Program-made: the position numbers and the translations under genes
Part shown: in pieces, positions 27,766 to 37,013 of the stretch
Numbering within the stretch: the first letter of the stretch is position 1
How the letters are laid out: every line of letters begins with the position of its first letter
From: an uncultured Pontibacter sp.
Lineage (GTDB): Bacteria; Bacteroidota; Bacteroidia; Cytophagales; Hymenobacteraceae
Assembly (NCBI RefSeq): GCF_947495565.1
Contig: NZ_CANLZM010000015.1
Location: forward strand, 1 to 64,000
DNA: 64,000 bases
Reading direction: 5' to 3'
Notes under the pieces: generated by a model
Database searches by the model: none
Seen by the model: only the letters and a program-made list of their open reading frames with translations
What the model was told of the DNA's origin: nothing

Positions 27766-28548
27766 ATGAACTACGAATGTCTTTTATATGATGTGCAAGA
27801 TGGTGTGGCTACCATTACGCTGAACCGCCCCGATGTATTTAACGCTTTCAACGATCAGCAGAGCTACGACCTGCAGGACGCCCTGAAGCAGGTAAGCCGC
27901 GATGAGAATGTGCGGGTAGTGGTGCTGACAGGCGCAGGCAAAGCCTTCTGCTCGGGCCAGGACCTGAAAGCCATTGCCAGCGCCAGCAAGCGCGATCTGT
28001 CGGAGTCGCTAGAGAAACGTTACAACCCGATTATCCGCGCAATGCGCAACCTGCCAAAGCCCATCATCTGCAAGCTGAACGGTGTAGCTGCTGGTGCGGG
28101 CTGCTCTCTGGCCCTGGCCTGCGATATGGTGGTGGCTTCCTCGAAAGCAAGTATGATTGAGGTATTCGTGAACGTTGGCCTTGTGCTGGATTCCGGTTCG
28201 TCGTTTTTCCTGCCGCGTGTGGTGGGCTCTTTAAAGGCGTTTGAACTGAGCACGCTGGGTTCTAAAGTGTCGGCAGAAGAGGCGCTGCAACTGGGCATGG
28301 TCAACAGCGTGGTAGCACCGGAGGAACTGGACGGAGCTGTGGCAGAACTTGCCGCCCGCTATGCCGCTGGCCCTACCAAAGCCATTGGCCTGATGAAAAA
28401 GATGCTGAACAAGTCTTTCAGCTCTACCCTGGATGAAATGCTGGACTACGAAGCTCATTGCCAAAAAATAGCCGGAAACTCAGAAGACTACAAAGAAGGT
28501 GTAACAGCCTTTAACGAGAAGCGAAAGCCGCAGTTTAAAGGCGCCTAA
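27766..28548 (+). CDS. Enoyl-CoA hydratase/isomerase (PaaG-like)
   Basis: A 260-residue crotonase-fold enzyme. The oxyanion loops are GAGKAFCSGQDLKAI (about 58-72) and NGVAAGAGCSLALACDMVVAS. The active-site region reads EVFVNVGLVLDSGSSFFLPRVVG, with Asp in the PaaG-like position (LVLDSGSS) where classical hydratases carry a catalytic Glu. That makes a ring- or double-bond isomerase of the PaaG/ECI type more likely than a hydratase. No other phenylacetate genes are present. It could serve aromatic or fatty acid catabolism. Confidence 0.88.
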   Translation: MNYECLLYDVQDGVATITLNRPDVFNAFNDQQSYDLQDALKQVSRDENVRVVVLTGAGKAFCSGQDLKAIASASKRDLSESLEKRYNPIIRAMRNLPKPIICKLNGVAAGAGCSLALACDMVVASSKASMIEVFVNVGLVLDSGSSFFLPRVVGSLKAFELSTLGSKVSAEEALQLGMVNSVVAPEELDGAVAELAARYAAGPTKAIGLMKKMLNKSFSSTLDEMLDYEAHCQKIAGNSEDYKEGVTAFNEKRKPQFKGA

Positions 28549-28574
28549 GTATAAATTACAAAATAAACAGCAGT

Positions 28575-28607
28575 AGAGCCGGGCATTAGTGTCCGGCTCT
28601 TTTTTTG
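28575..28607 (+). terminator. Terminator after enoyl-CoA hydratase
   Basis: agagccgg (28575-28582) pairs with ccggctct (28593-28600), followed by seven T. Confidence 0.88.
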
Positions 28608-28691
28608 ATCTTTTAGCTTAAATTATATACGTCGCGCTAATTATTCGTATCTATAAAGTATAACTATTTATTATTTTTTTCATTTAATATA

Positions 28692-29414
28692 ATGCTTATG
28701 CTACGCAAGACTGTTACTTCGTTAATATATTGTCTGGTGTTACTGGCGGTGCCGAGCCAGGCGCAAACCACTTGTGCCGATTATCAGTTGCTGCGCGAGA
28801 ATGCCACTTATGAGCTGCTGAGTTATAACCACAAAGACAAACCGACCGGCCGCATGACGTATCATGTAAAAGAGGTGGATCGCTCCGGGGATAAAGTGCA
28901 GGCTACAATCCACAGCCAGGTATATGACGACAAGGGAAAACTTGCAACCGAGGGCGATTTTAAGATAGGCTGTGAAGGCGGCAGTATTTGGATGGATATG
29001 AACTCGCTGATGAACCAGGGGCAGATGGGAGCGCAGCAGAATATGGAAATGACAATGCAAGGAGACAGAATGCTGTACCCAAGCAACCTGCAGGCCGGCC
29101 AAAAGCTGGAAGATGGTATCATGACCATGGAGATGAAAGACAAAGGCAACAGCCAAAGTATGATGACCATGGTGATGAAAGTGACAGACCGCACCGTGGA
29201 GGGGAAAGAAAGTATAAAAGTGCCAGCCGGTACCTATGACAGCTATAAAATCAGGTACAACACAGAAATGGAGAACCGGGCGATGGGCATGAAAATGCCC
29301 GGTATGCATATGGAGACAGTAGAGTATTTTGTGCCCGAAGTAGGAGTGGTGCGCTCGGAGGCTTACCGCAACGGAAAGCTGCAGTCTTACACGGTGCTCA
29401 GTAAAATAGAATAA
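28692..29414 (+). CDS. Secreted TapB/DUF3108-like protein, Met-rich
   Basis: A 240-residue secreted protein with a signal peptide (cleavage near SQA, residue 24). The mature part is a lipocalin-like or beta-rich domain with the pattern VKEVDRSGDKVQATIHSQVYDDKGK, IKVPAGTYDSYKIRYN and VEYFVPEVGVVRSE, typical of TapB/DUF3108-type periplasmic proteins. The middle is unusually rich in methionine (about 110-200, for example MDMNSLMNQGQMG and MEMTMQGDRM). The function is unknown. Confidence 0.75.
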   Translation: MLMLRKTVTSLIYCLVLLAVPSQAQTTCADYQLLRENATYELLSYNHKDKPTGRMTYHVKEVDRSGDKVQATIHSQVYDDKGKLATEGDFKIGCEGGSIWMDMNSLMNQGQMGAQQNMEMTMQGDRMLYPSNLQAGQKLEDGIMTMEMKDKGNSQSMMTMVMKVTDRTVEGKESIKVPAGTYDSYKIRYNTEMENRAMGMKMPGMHMETVEYFVPEVGVVRSEAYRNGKLQSYTVLSKIE

Positions 29415-29439
29415 ACAAAGCTTAGTCTGTTGTTCACGT

Positions 29440-29475
29440 AAAAGCGCCGGCTCCGGAAAAGGAGCTGGCGCTTTT
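29440..29475. terminator. Bidirectional terminator
   Basis: aaaagcgccggctcc and ggagctggcgctttt pair with one G-U wobble around ggaaaa, between convergent genes. Confidence 0.88.
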
Positions 29476-29491
29476 ATTGTTTGCTATAAGC

Positions 29492-30175
29492 TTAAAAAGT
29501 ATACCCCACCGACACGTTGAGCTGCGGCGAAGGCACTATAAATATGGCAGAGTTTTCTTCGGCTACCAGCGCATGACCAATAATATTTTCTGTCAGCAGC
29601 TCGTCAGCGCCTTTAGCCAGGGCATACTTCAGGCGTGCGCCCAACGCTGCAGAAACCTCTGCGGTAAATCTTCCGCCCAGCAGAAACTGCCCACCTAACT
29701 GGTAATTCAGCTCCAGGGAGTTTTGGTACAGGCGGCCCACAAAGCGGCTGTTCGGGTCTTCAAGCGGCCTGTCGAAAACGCTTTCCTCAAACACCATAAA
29801 ACGGTACCCAAAGAGCGGCCCATGAAAGAACCCAAACGGCATCCCTTCGCGCTTTCTGGAAGTATAATAGCGCTGGCTCATGCGTACATGCACACCATTC
29901 ACTTTTACATCATCAGGCAAAAAATCCCCGCTTTTAAGATAACTGCGGTATACATAGCTTAAGCCCAGCTCATTAGACACAGTGTTTGAGCGCATTTTCT
30001 CATAAGACAAATAAACTTCTCCTATCTGCAGCGGGTGCAGCTTAAGAATGCGGTCATACTTGGGGTCTATCAGGCTGTCATCGTTTGAGTCTTGGGCAAA
30101 GGTGTGGCTCAGCGGTAGCATTAGCAGCAACATCAGCCAGAAGGCCCTTAAACTATACTTCTTGCTGTCTTTCAT
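29492..30175 (-). CDS. Outer membrane beta-barrel-like protein of unknown function
   Basis: With the internal ATG at 30175 the protein has 227 residues and a clean signal peptide (MKDSKKYSLRAFWLMLLLMLPLSHTFAQ); a longer frame to 30253 would bury it. The mature chain begins KYDRILKLHPLQIGEVYLSYEKM and continues in alternating strands. It ends in NVSVGYTF, typical of small outer membrane barrels of the DUF3575/OmpW-like size class. I do not recognise a specific role. The neighbours are DUF4142 lipoproteins on the other strand. Confidence 0.72.
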   Translation of the reverse strand: MKDSKKYSLRAFWLMLLLMLPLSHTFAQDSNDDSLIDPKYDRILKLHPLQIGEVYLSYEKMRSNTVSNELGLSYVYRSYLKSGDFLPDDVKVNGVHVRMSQRYYTSRKREGMPFGFFHGPLFGYRFMVFEESVFDRPLEDPNSRFVGRLYQNSLELNYQLGGQFLLGGRFTAEVSAALGARLKYALAKGADELLTENIIGHALVAEENSAIFIVPSPQLNVSVGYTF

Positions 30176-30400
30176 GCGGTTTGTTTTAAGCCGGTCTTTA
30201 AGTATAAGGCGGGGTATACCTGCTTTACAGGTGGCGGTAAAATTATGTTTCATCTTTATATTAGGTAAGGTTAATGTAGTTGCTAGGATAATAGTATGGC
30301 CTTTATAATGGTGTAAAGCAGCTTTTTATAACTCCATTAATTGTAAGGCGTATACAGATTCTGGTAAAATATCAACACGAAAATTAAACAGAATAAAACT

Positions 30401-30976
30401 ATGAAAAAGATCTTTTCAACAGGATTAATAGCGAGTGCCTTACTTTTCGGTACAATTGCCTGTAACCAGGAGCAAGGTGCCGTAGAAGAAGCTCAGGAAA
30501 CAAACGAACAGATGGCTGATAATACTGCCATGGAAGATCAGATGACTAACATGTCTGAATTCGCGACTCAGGCGGCCAGCAACGGTATGCTGGAGGTAGA
30601 GGCAGGCAAGCTGGCCCAGGAAAAAGGCCAGGATCAGCAGGTAAAGGATTACGGCCAGATGATGGTAACTGATCACACCAAGGCAAACGACCAGCTGAAG
30701 CAGCTTGCACAGCAGAACAACCTTATGCTGCCAGATAGCATGAGCCAAGCCCATATGGATAAAATGCAGGAGCTGCGCGATAAAACCGGCGCCGATTTCG
30801 ATAAATCATACATGGAGCTGATGGTAAGCTCGCACGAGGATGCCGTAAGCCTGTTTGAAGATGCGTCTAATAACATGGAGAATGCAGAAATGAAGAACTT
30901 CGCTTCTACTACGCTGCCTACGCTGCGCCAGCACCTGGACCGCGCGAACCAGATCAACGATGGGATGAATCAGTAA
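30401..30976 (+). CDS. DUF4142 lipoprotein (first of a tandem pair)
   Basis: A 191-residue lipoprotein with a signal peptide and lipobox ending GTIAC (Cys at 21), an acidic Gln/Glu-rich linker and a DUF4142 four-helix, ferritin-like bundle (about 52-190). Markers are ATQAASNGMLEVEAGKLAQEKG, YGQMMVTDHTKANDQLKQLA, LMLPDSMSQAH, YMELMVSSHEDAVSLFE and FASTTLPTLRQHL. The family role is unknown; it is often linked to envelope stress. A paralogue follows about 100 bases downstream, separated by a hairpin. Confidence 0.9.
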   Translation: MKKIFSTGLIASALLFGTIACNQEQGAVEEAQETNEQMADNTAMEDQMTNMSEFATQAASNGMLEVEAGKLAQEKGQDQQVKDYGQMMVTDHTKANDQLKQLAQQNNLMLPDSMSQAHMDKMQELRDKTGADFDKSYMELMVSSHEDAVSLFEDASNNMENAEMKNFASTTLPTLRQHLDRANQINDGMNQ

Positions 30977-31009
30977 ATGTAAATGTTGCACCAGCCCGGC
31001 TGGCTTTCA

Positions 31010-31045
31010 TAAAGCATCTGTAAGTCTTATCTTGCAGATGCTTTA
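31010..31045 (+). terminator. Hairpin between DUF4142 paralogues
   Basis: taaagcatctg (31010-31020) pairs with cagatgcttta (31035-31045), an 11-bp stem without a long T run. Confidence 0.6.
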
Positions 31046-31072
31046 TACTTTAACCTATAACTGTAACTGACT

Positions 31073-31645
31073 ATGAAAAAAAGCATACTGAACGTGTTCG
31101 CTCTGTTTACGCTGGCTTTTGCCACGGCCTGCGGCTCCGATGACAGCATTGAACAAGCAGCCGAGCAAAGCATGCAGCAGTTTGATGCGGCTGGTGTAGA
31201 GGGCAACCTAGAAAACGACGCCTTGTTTGCTGCAGAGGCGGCCAGCGCCAGTATGCTGCAGGTGCAGTTAGGTGAGGCTGCCGAAGAGATGGCCGTGAGC
31301 CCTGAGGTAAAGGGGCTGGCGCAGGAGATGGTAACAGCGCACCAGAATATATCAGACGACCTGCGCGAGATGGCTAATCAAAGCAATTTTGTACTGCCTT
31401 CTACCTTAGGCAAAGCGCACCACGAAGTGTACCAGGAGGTAACCGAAAAGTCAGGTATATCTTTTGACCTCACTTACCTGAAACGTATTGTGGAGGAGAA
31501 CGAAAAGCTGGTTGACCGCTACAGCGATATGGCCAAAAACGGCCAGGTAATGGAGCTGAAGCAGTATGCCAGCAAACAGTTGCCACTGCTGCGGCAGCAC
31601 CAGCAGGTGCTGGAAAGGCTGGAGGACGATATAGATAACCTATAA
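31073..31645 (+). CDS. DUF4142 lipoprotein (second of a tandem pair)
   Basis: A 190-residue lipoprotein with the lipobox FATAC (Cys at 20). Its DUF4142 bundle aligns through its length with the previous gene (AAEAASASMLQVQLGEAAEE, LAQEMVTAHQNISDDLREMA, FVLPSTLGKAHHE, YLKRIVEENEKLVDRY, YASKQLPLLRQHQQV). The sequences have diverged well, so the duplication is old. It probably has its own promoter, since a hairpin precedes it. It ends at a strong shared terminator. Confidence 0.9.
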   Translation: MKKSILNVFALFTLAFATACGSDDSIEQAAEQSMQQFDAAGVEGNLENDALFAAEAASASMLQVQLGEAAEEMAVSPEVKGLAQEMVTAHQNISDDLREMANQSNFVLPSTLGKAHHEVYQEVTEKSGISFDLTYLKRIVEENEKLVDRYSDMAKNGQVMELKQYASKQLPLLRQHQQVLERLEDDIDNL

Positions 31646-31650
31646 AACTA

Positions 31651-31686
31651 AAAAAACCGCTGCTAAACTTTAGCAGCGGTTTTTTT
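31651..31686. terminator. Bidirectional terminator
   Basis: aaaaaaccgctgcta (31651-31665) pairs with tagcagcggtttttt (31671-31685) around aactt, between the convergent DUF4142 and uvrA genes. Confidence 0.93.
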
Positions 31687-31715
31687 AGTTTTATACTTAT
31701 TACCAAGTATGGCGG

Positions 31716-34619
31716 CTAGCTTTTCGCGGCTTCTCCATTTTCGTGGTAATGGCTTGTTTTTAGCTCCTCTTTCAGGAAGCGGGAAGTATAGCCTTTGCCT
31801 GCCGCAGCCACCTCTTCCGGTGTGCCGGAGGCTACAATGGTTCCGCCGCCCTCTCCACCTTCCGGGCCGATATCTATAATCCAGTCAGCTATTTTAATCA
31901 GGTCGAGGTTGTGCTCGATCAGCAGTACCGTGTTGCCTTTATCAGTCAGCTTGTGCAGCACCTCCGATAAATGCTCGATATCCTGGAAGTGCAGGCCAGT
32001 TGTCGGCTCATCGAGGATGTAAAGTGTCTGGCCGGTGTCTTTCTTAGAGAGTTCCGTGGCAAGTTTTACGCGCTGCGCCTCACCACCCGATAAAGTTGTG
32101 GCCTGCTGCCCAAGGGTAATATAACCCAAGCCTACTTGGTTCAGCGTCTGGATTTTTCTGAGAATACGCGGTTGACTTTCGAAAAAGTCCACAGCCTGTT
32201 CTACTGTCATGTCCAGCACGTCGGTTATACTTTTTCCTTTGAAGCGCACCTCTAGGGTTTCGCGGTTATAGCGTTTGCCTTTGCATACTTCGCAGGGCAC
32301 GTATACATCCGGCAAAAAATTCATCTCAATGGTGCGCATACCTGCACCCTCACAAGCCTCACAGCGTCCGCCTTTCACGTTAAACGAGAAACGGCCCGGC
32401 GAATAACCCCTGATTTTAGCTTCCGGCAGCTGCGCAAACAAAGTACGGATATCAGTAAAGACGCCCGTGTAAGTAGCCGGGTTAGAGCGCGGTGTGCGGC
32501 CAATAGGCGACTGGTCTACCTCAATCACCTTATCAATCTTATCAAGGCCTTCTATACTTTTGTAAGGGAGCGGCTCGCGCTTAGCTCGGAAAAAGTGCGT
32601 GTTAAGTATAGGGTACAGCGTATCGTGTATGAGCGAAGACTTGCCGCTGCCTGAAACACCGGTTACGCAGATCATTTTGCCTAACGGTAGCTCCAGTGTC
32701 ACGTTTTTAAGGTTATGGCCGGTGGCTCCGATCAGCTTTAAAGTGTCGCCTGTGCCTGGTCGCTTTTTGCGCGGCACGGCAATGCCGCGGCGGTTGCTCA
32801 GGAAGTCGGCTGTTGTCGTGCCGGCCTTCATCATTTCCTCTGGCGTACCGGCTGTCACTACCTGGCCGCCGTGTATGCCTGCCCCCGGTCCAATATCCAC
32901 CACATAGTCGGCCTGCATAATCATATCCTTATCGTGCTCCACCACAATAATGGAGTTGCCAAGGTCGCGGAGGTCTTTAAGGGCGTTAATCAGGCGTTCG
33001 TTGTCGCGTTGGTGCAGGCCTATACTTGGCTCATCCATAATATATAAAACACCCACCAGCTGCGTACCAATTTGCGTGGCCAGGCGGATACGCTGGCTCT
33101 CGCCACCGGAAAGCGTTCGCACCGGGCGGTGCAGGCTCAGGTAATCCAGGCCCACATCCAGCAAAAAGCCGATGCGCTTCCGGATCTCCTTTAGCAGCTC
33201 CCGCGCAATTACGTTCTGGCGCTCACTCATTCGGCTCTCCAACCCCTCAAACCAGGCGGCTAGTTTATTTATGTCTAAAACAGAGAGCTCACCAATGTTC
33301 GTATTGTCTATCTTAAAGTGCAACGATTCTTTTTTGAGACGGTAGCCGTTACATTCAGGGCAGGTGTTGGTCTGCGTAAAGTCTTCCACCCATGAGCGGA
33401 TATTGTCAGAGTCAGACTCCATCTGGTTTTTGAGGAAGTTGATGATACCCTCAAACTCCACAATATAATTGCCCTTTTTAGTCTTTACCTCCAGGTCTTC
33501 CTCCAGGCCATACAGCAGCACCTTCAGCACATCCTCCGGCAAATCTTTAATCGGGGTGGCTACAGATACTTTAAAGTGCTTGAAAAGCGCCTCTATCTGC
33601 TTAAAGATCCAGATATCACGGTACTCGCCCAGCGGCGCAATACCGCCGCGGCGTATGCTCAGGTCCTTATCCGGTATAACCGATTCCTCTGTGATCTCCT
33701 GAATTTCGCCCAAACCGTTACACACCGGGCAGGCACCGTAAGGTGAGTTAAAGGAGAAAGAGTTTGGGGCCGGATCGTCGTAGGCAATGCCGGTGGCAGG
33801 GTCCATGAGGTGGCGCGAGAAAAAGTGCGTTTTGTCGGCATCCAAATCCAGTATCAGCGCCGTGCCTTTGCCGTGCGTCAGCGCATTTTGAATAGAGCCG
33901 GACAGGCGGAAACGGTCCTCTTCCTTCACCACAATCTTATCTACCACAATCTCGATGTCGTGGATCTTATAGCGGTCTACCTGCATCTTCGGCTCAATCT
34001 CCACCAGTTCGCCATCTACACGCGCCCTGATAAAGCCCAGCTTGCGGATCTGCTGAAAAAGCTCGCGGTAGTGTCCTTTACGGCCTTTTACCACCGGGGC
34101 CAGCACCACAATCCGCTTGCCGTCAAAGTGCTCCAGAATATGGCTCACAATCTGGTCATCGCTCTGGCGCACCATCTTATCTCCGGATACATAGCTGTAA
34201 GCCTCGGCAGTTCTGGCCCAAAGCAGACGCATAAAGTCGTAAATCTCGGTGATGGTGCCGACGGTAGAACGCGGGTTGCGGCTGGTGGTTTTCTGCTCGA
34301 TAGAGATTACCGGCGAGAGCCCTTCAATCTTGTCCACGTCGGGGCGCTCCAGGCCACCCATAAAAGAGCGGGCGTAGGCCGAGAATGTTTCCATGTAGCG
34401 GCGTTGGCCTTCGGCATAAATGGTGTCGAAAGCCAAAGAGGACTTGCCCGAGCCGCTAATACCGGTAAACACGACCAGTTTGTAGCGGGGCAGCGCGATG
34501 GAAATGTTCTTGAGGTTATGTTCACGGGCACCGTATACTTCTATCTGCTGGGCTTCTCCGTTTTGGGAGAAGGTGGCAGCGGTGCCGGCTGTAGTTTCTT
34601 GCGCTTGGTTAAAAGCCAT
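31716..34619 (-). CDS. uvrA: Excinuclease ABC subunit A
   Basis: This nucleotide excision repair damage sensor has 967 aa and two ABC ATPase modules. The first has Walker A GISGSGKSSLAF (53-64) and signature LSGGESQRIRLA; the second has GVSGSGKSSLIHD and LSGGEAQRVKLA. The C-terminal zinc module is complete (CEAC and CEVC, with MNFLPDVYVP between). The first zinc module is not: only C297 and C300 (GACPVC) remain, and the segment that should carry the first CxxC reads LMDPATGIAY (271-280). The length is normal and all ATPase motifs are present, so it should be active. A TACCTTTG -7 element lies 25 bases upstream. Confidence 0.97.
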   Translation of the reverse strand: MAFNQAQETTAGTAATFSQNGEAQQIEVYGAREHNLKNISIALPRYKLVVFTGISGSGKSSLAFDTIYAEGQRRYMETFSAYARSFMGGLERPDVDKIEGLSPVISIEQKTTSRNPRSTVGTITEIYDFMRLLWARTAEAYSYVSGDKMVRQSDDQIVSHILEHFDGKRIVVLAPVVKGRKGHYRELFQQIRKLGFIRARVDGELVEIEPKMQVDRYKIHDIEIVVDKIVVKEEDRFRLSGSIQNALTHGKGTALILDLDADKTHFFSRHLMDPATGIAYDDPAPNSFSFNSPYGACPVCNGLGEIQEITEESVIPDKDLSIRRGGIAPLGEYRDIWIFKQIEALFKHFKVSVATPIKDLPEDVLKVLLYGLEEDLEVKTKKGNYIVEFEGIINFLKNQMESDSDNIRSWVEDFTQTNTCPECNGYRLKKESLHFKIDNTNIGELSVLDINKLAAWFEGLESRMSERQNVIARELLKEIRKRIGFLLDVGLDYLSLHRPVRTLSGGESQRIRLATQIGTQLVGVLYIMDEPSIGLHQRDNERLINALKDLRDLGNSIIVVEHDKDMIMQADYVVDIGPGAGIHGGQVVTAGTPEEMMKAGTTTADFLSNRRGIAVPRKKRPGTGDTLKLIGATGHNLKNVTLELPLGKMICVTGVSGSGKSSLIHDTLYPILNTHFFRAKREPLPYKSIEGLDKIDKVIEVDQSPIGRTPRSNPATYTGVFTDIRTLFAQLPEAKIRGYSPGRFSFNVKGGRCEACEGAGMRTIEMNFLPDVYVPCEVCKGKRYNRETLEVRFKGKSITDVLDMTVEQAVDFFESQPRILRKIQTLNQVGLGYITLGQQATTLSGGEAQRVKLATELSKKDTGQTLYILDEPTTGLHFQDIEHLSEVLHKLTDKGNTVLLIEHNLDLIKIADWIIDIGPEGGEGGGTIVASGTPEEVAAAGKGYTSRFLKEELKTSHYHENGEAAKS

Positions 34620-34643
34620 TCAGGAATGCTTGATTTTAAATAG

Positions 34644-34651
34644 CAAAGGTA
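34644..34651 (-). promoter_or_regulatory. -7 element for uvrA
   Basis: TACCTTTG on the minus strand fits TAnnTTTG, 25 bases before the ATG. No clear TTTG -33 box was seen. Confidence 0.4.
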
Positions 34652-34751
34652 CAAAATAATCAGCGCTTTGCTGTTGCAGCGCGCCAACCTATCTTAACAG
34701 AAATCCGGGGTAAATGGTTTAGCAATTGTCAGGTATCATAGCCGTTATACT

Positions 34752-35135
34752 TTAGTCGGTGTCTCTGTAGCCTGGTGCCTGTTTCTGGTGTAGCTGAGCG
34801 TGCAAATGGCTGGTTTCCTCGTAGTGCTGCCGTTGCTGGTTAAGTAGCTTTTGTTTGCGGAGATACCTGAAGAAGCTGTACAGCGCTAGTATAAGCCCAA
34901 TGGGTATGAGCACAAGGCCGATGGTCTGCAAGTATAAATCCTCAGAAAGTTTTACAGCGGCAAAGCCACCGCCCACTATGGCAATAGCCGTGCGCAGGTA
35001 AGCCATCAAGGTGCGCTCGTTGGCGAAGATCGTGCGCTGCATCGCCATCCGGTCACGAATCTCTGCGTTCTTTTTCTCCTGCTTTTTCAGCTTCTTTCTT
35101 AGCCTTTTTATCTCTTCCTGTTCAGGGGCTGGCAT
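34752..35135 (-). CDS. DUF202 (YidH-like) membrane protein
   Basis: A 127-residue protein: a charged coiled-coil N-terminus (about 5-30, KRLRKKLKKQEKKNAEIRDRM), then the DUF202 signature RTIFANERTLMAYLRTAIAIVGGGFAAVKL with the NERT-LxWxR-like pattern, and a second helix (about 68-88). A His/Gln-rich tail follows. DUF202 members are small inner-membrane proteins of unknown function. It is the downstream member of a tandem duplicated pair, 53 bases after the first. Confidence 0.9.
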   Translation of the reverse strand: MPAPEQEEIKRLRKKLKKQEKKNAEIRDRMAMQRTIFANERTLMAYLRTAIAIVGGGFAAVKLSEDLYLQTIGLVLIPIGLILALYSFFRYLRKQKLLNQQRQHYEETSHLHAQLHQKQAPGYRDTD

Positions 35136-35188
35136 AGAGGTTTTTTGCTGAAATATACGCAGGAGGCGTTAAAGGTTATGGATGGCAC

Positions 35189-35575
35189 CTAAGCCATATT
35201 GCCTGCGTCTTTCTCGTTTATAGCACCGTGCTGCCTCTCGTGCTCGTGGCTGGTAGGGCAGTAGTCCTGGTGATGCTCCTCGATTAGCTTCTGCTTCTGT
35301 TTGTACCTGATAAAGCTGTAAATGGCCAGAATAACACCGATGGGTATAAGTATGACACCGATTATTTTCAGGTACAGATCATCAGAAAATTTTATTGCCA
35401 CAAAACCCCCGACAGAAACCGTCATGGCTGTGCGCAGGTAAGCCATTAAGGTGCGCTCGTTGGCGAAGATCGTGCGCTGTGCCATCATCTGGTATTTAAT
35501 CTCAGCATTTTTCTTCTCCTGCACCTTCAGCCTCTTCTTCAGTTTTTTTATTTTCTCTTTGTCCGGGCTCAGCAT
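35189..35575 (-). CDS. DUF202 (YidH-like) membrane protein, paralogue
   Basis: With the ATG at 35575 (MLSPDKEKIKKL) the protein has 128 residues, matching its neighbour in length and order: coiled coil, RTIFANERTLMAYLRTAMTVSVGGFVAIKF, second helix and His-rich tail. A longer frame to 35683 is open but adds residues with no family match and would overlap the divergent membrane-protein start at 35684. It forms a tandem pair with 34752-35135. About 110 bases separate it from the divergent gene. Confidence 0.88.
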   Translation of the reverse strand: MLSPDKEKIKKLKKRLKVQEKKNAEIKYQMMAQRTIFANERTLMAYLRTAMTVSVGGFVAIKFSDDLYLKIIGVILIPIGVILAIYSFIRYKQKQKLIEEHHQDYCPTSHEHERQHGAINEKDAGNMA

Positions 35576-35683
35576 ACTTGTGTATACGAGTGCCGCTTCC
35601 TGGGTGTGCAGCATGTAAGGAGTAATGTAAGCGCAGGGGCAGAAATTGCTTCTCCGTGTGTCCGGAAGCGCTACATTTGCCAC

Positions 35684-36850
35684 ATGCTAAGAACCAAAAG
35701 TATAACCCTCGGCAACTACACTGCATACCTTCCTGTTTTGTTGTTCCTGCTGTGGCTGCTGATGCAGGCCGGGGTTTACTATGCCCACGGAGTCAGAATC
35801 GTTTTTGACAGCCACCGCTACCTGGACGAGGCAGACAAGCTACTAAGCACTGGCGATTTGGCACAGCTCAGGATAAGCTACCTGAGTTACTCAGCCATAC
35901 TTGCCCTGTGTATAGCAGTGTTTGGCAATGCCAAGGCTGTGGTGCTGGTGCAGATTATTGTGGGAGGTTTGTCTACGGTAGCTTTTTACAGGCTTGCCCT
36001 CGTTCTGTTGCAGGGCAGGCTGCTGGCTTACTTTGCAACAGGGCTGCTGCTGCTGTGGCCGCTCTACCAGCACTGGCACTTTTACATTCACACAGAGTCC
36101 CTTTTTGCCAGCTTGTCTATTGTTGCCTTTTACAGGGTAGTTTCGGCAAACAAGCTTTGGCATTATATACAGCTGCTGCTCCTGCTGATAATACTCACTT
36201 TTTTACGTGCTAACGGTTTTATGGTGCCCTTGGCGGTGCTGGCTTACGCAGCCACCGCATACTGGCTCAGGCAAGGTCACTCTCTGAGGCTGCTGCTTTT
36301 GATGGTTGCTATTGGCGGACTTGGTTTTACAGTTGCTTTGGCGCATTTTTTCTTAGGTGATATGGCTGGAATACACTCTTTTACCGGCCATCTAGTATCC
36401 GGAAACATCATTCAGGGCTATAACAAGATCAGTTTTGTGCCGCAGCAGGAGCTGGTGCTTTCCGGCTCGCCGCTGGCGCAGGTTGGGCAGCTTGTGTGGC
36501 AGGAGCCAGCCTTCTTCATGAAAAAATCGCTGGGCCGCATCTTTTATTATTGGTCTCAAATGAGGCCGTACATTTCCTTCAGGTATAAAGTGGCTATTGT
36601 GGTATTTCTCTATCCGCTTTACGTCTTAGCGGCGATCGGGCTTTGGAAGCAGCAGCTCCCGAAGCCTTTCATACTTGCGATAGCGGTTTTAAGTGGCCTG
36701 TTTACAGCCATGGTTGTGGTAAGTGGAGTAGATTGGGACAACCGCTTTATGATGCCGCTGCTGCCATACTTGTACCTAAGTGCGGCGGCGGGTCTAAAAA
36801 CCTTTGGGGTGTGGCATGATGATGCCTGGGAACTTAACAGCCAGAAGTAG
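35684..36850 (+). CDS. Polytopic membrane protein, GT-C glycosyltransferase-like
   Basis: A 388-residue inner-membrane protein with about 9-10 helices. The start at 35684 (MLRTKSITLGNY) avoids 26 unlikely residues. After the first helix comes a DSHRYLDEADKLL segment, with an Asp in the position of the catalytic acidic loop of GT-C transferases. The later helices, with WDNRFMMPLLPYLYLSAA near the end, fit the ArnT/PMT-like fold family. It likely transfers a sugar from a polyprenyl carrier, but this is inferred from fold pattern only; no sugar-pathway genes are adjacent. Confidence 0.7.
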   Translation: MLRTKSITLGNYTAYLPVLLFLLWLLMQAGVYYAHGVRIVFDSHRYLDEADKLLSTGDLAQLRISYLSYSAILALCIAVFGNAKAVVLVQIIVGGLSTVAFYRLALVLLQGRLLAYFATGLLLLWPLYQHWHFYIHTESLFASLSIVAFYRVVSANKLWHYIQLLLLLIILTFLRANGFMVPLAVLAYAATAYWLRQGHSLRLLLLMVAIGGLGFTVALAHFFLGDMAGIHSFTGHLVSGNIIQGYNKISFVPQQELVLSGSPLAQVGQLVWQEPAFFMKKSLGRIFYYWSQMRPYISFRYKVAIVVFLYPLYVLAAIGLWKQQLPKPFILAIAVLSGLFTAMVVVSGVDWDNRFMMPLLPYLYLSAAAGLKTFGVWHDDAWELNSQK

Positions 36851-37013
36851 GTTGATGTGCTTTGTGGCAGCTTGTAAAAATTATAAGAAAGTATGATTTG
36901 TTTGCGATATTAGATAATTGCCATATATTGCTATCCTAGTAAAGCTTCTATAAATCAGGGGGCTAGCATTGCCTCGATGTAAGTAGAAGTATGGCTGCTA
37001 CTGCAAACTCTTT

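Noticed and set aside
27766..28548. Phenylacetate degradation cluster around the PaaG-like gene
   Set aside because: No paaABCDE, paaK, paaZ or paaJ homologue is in the window.
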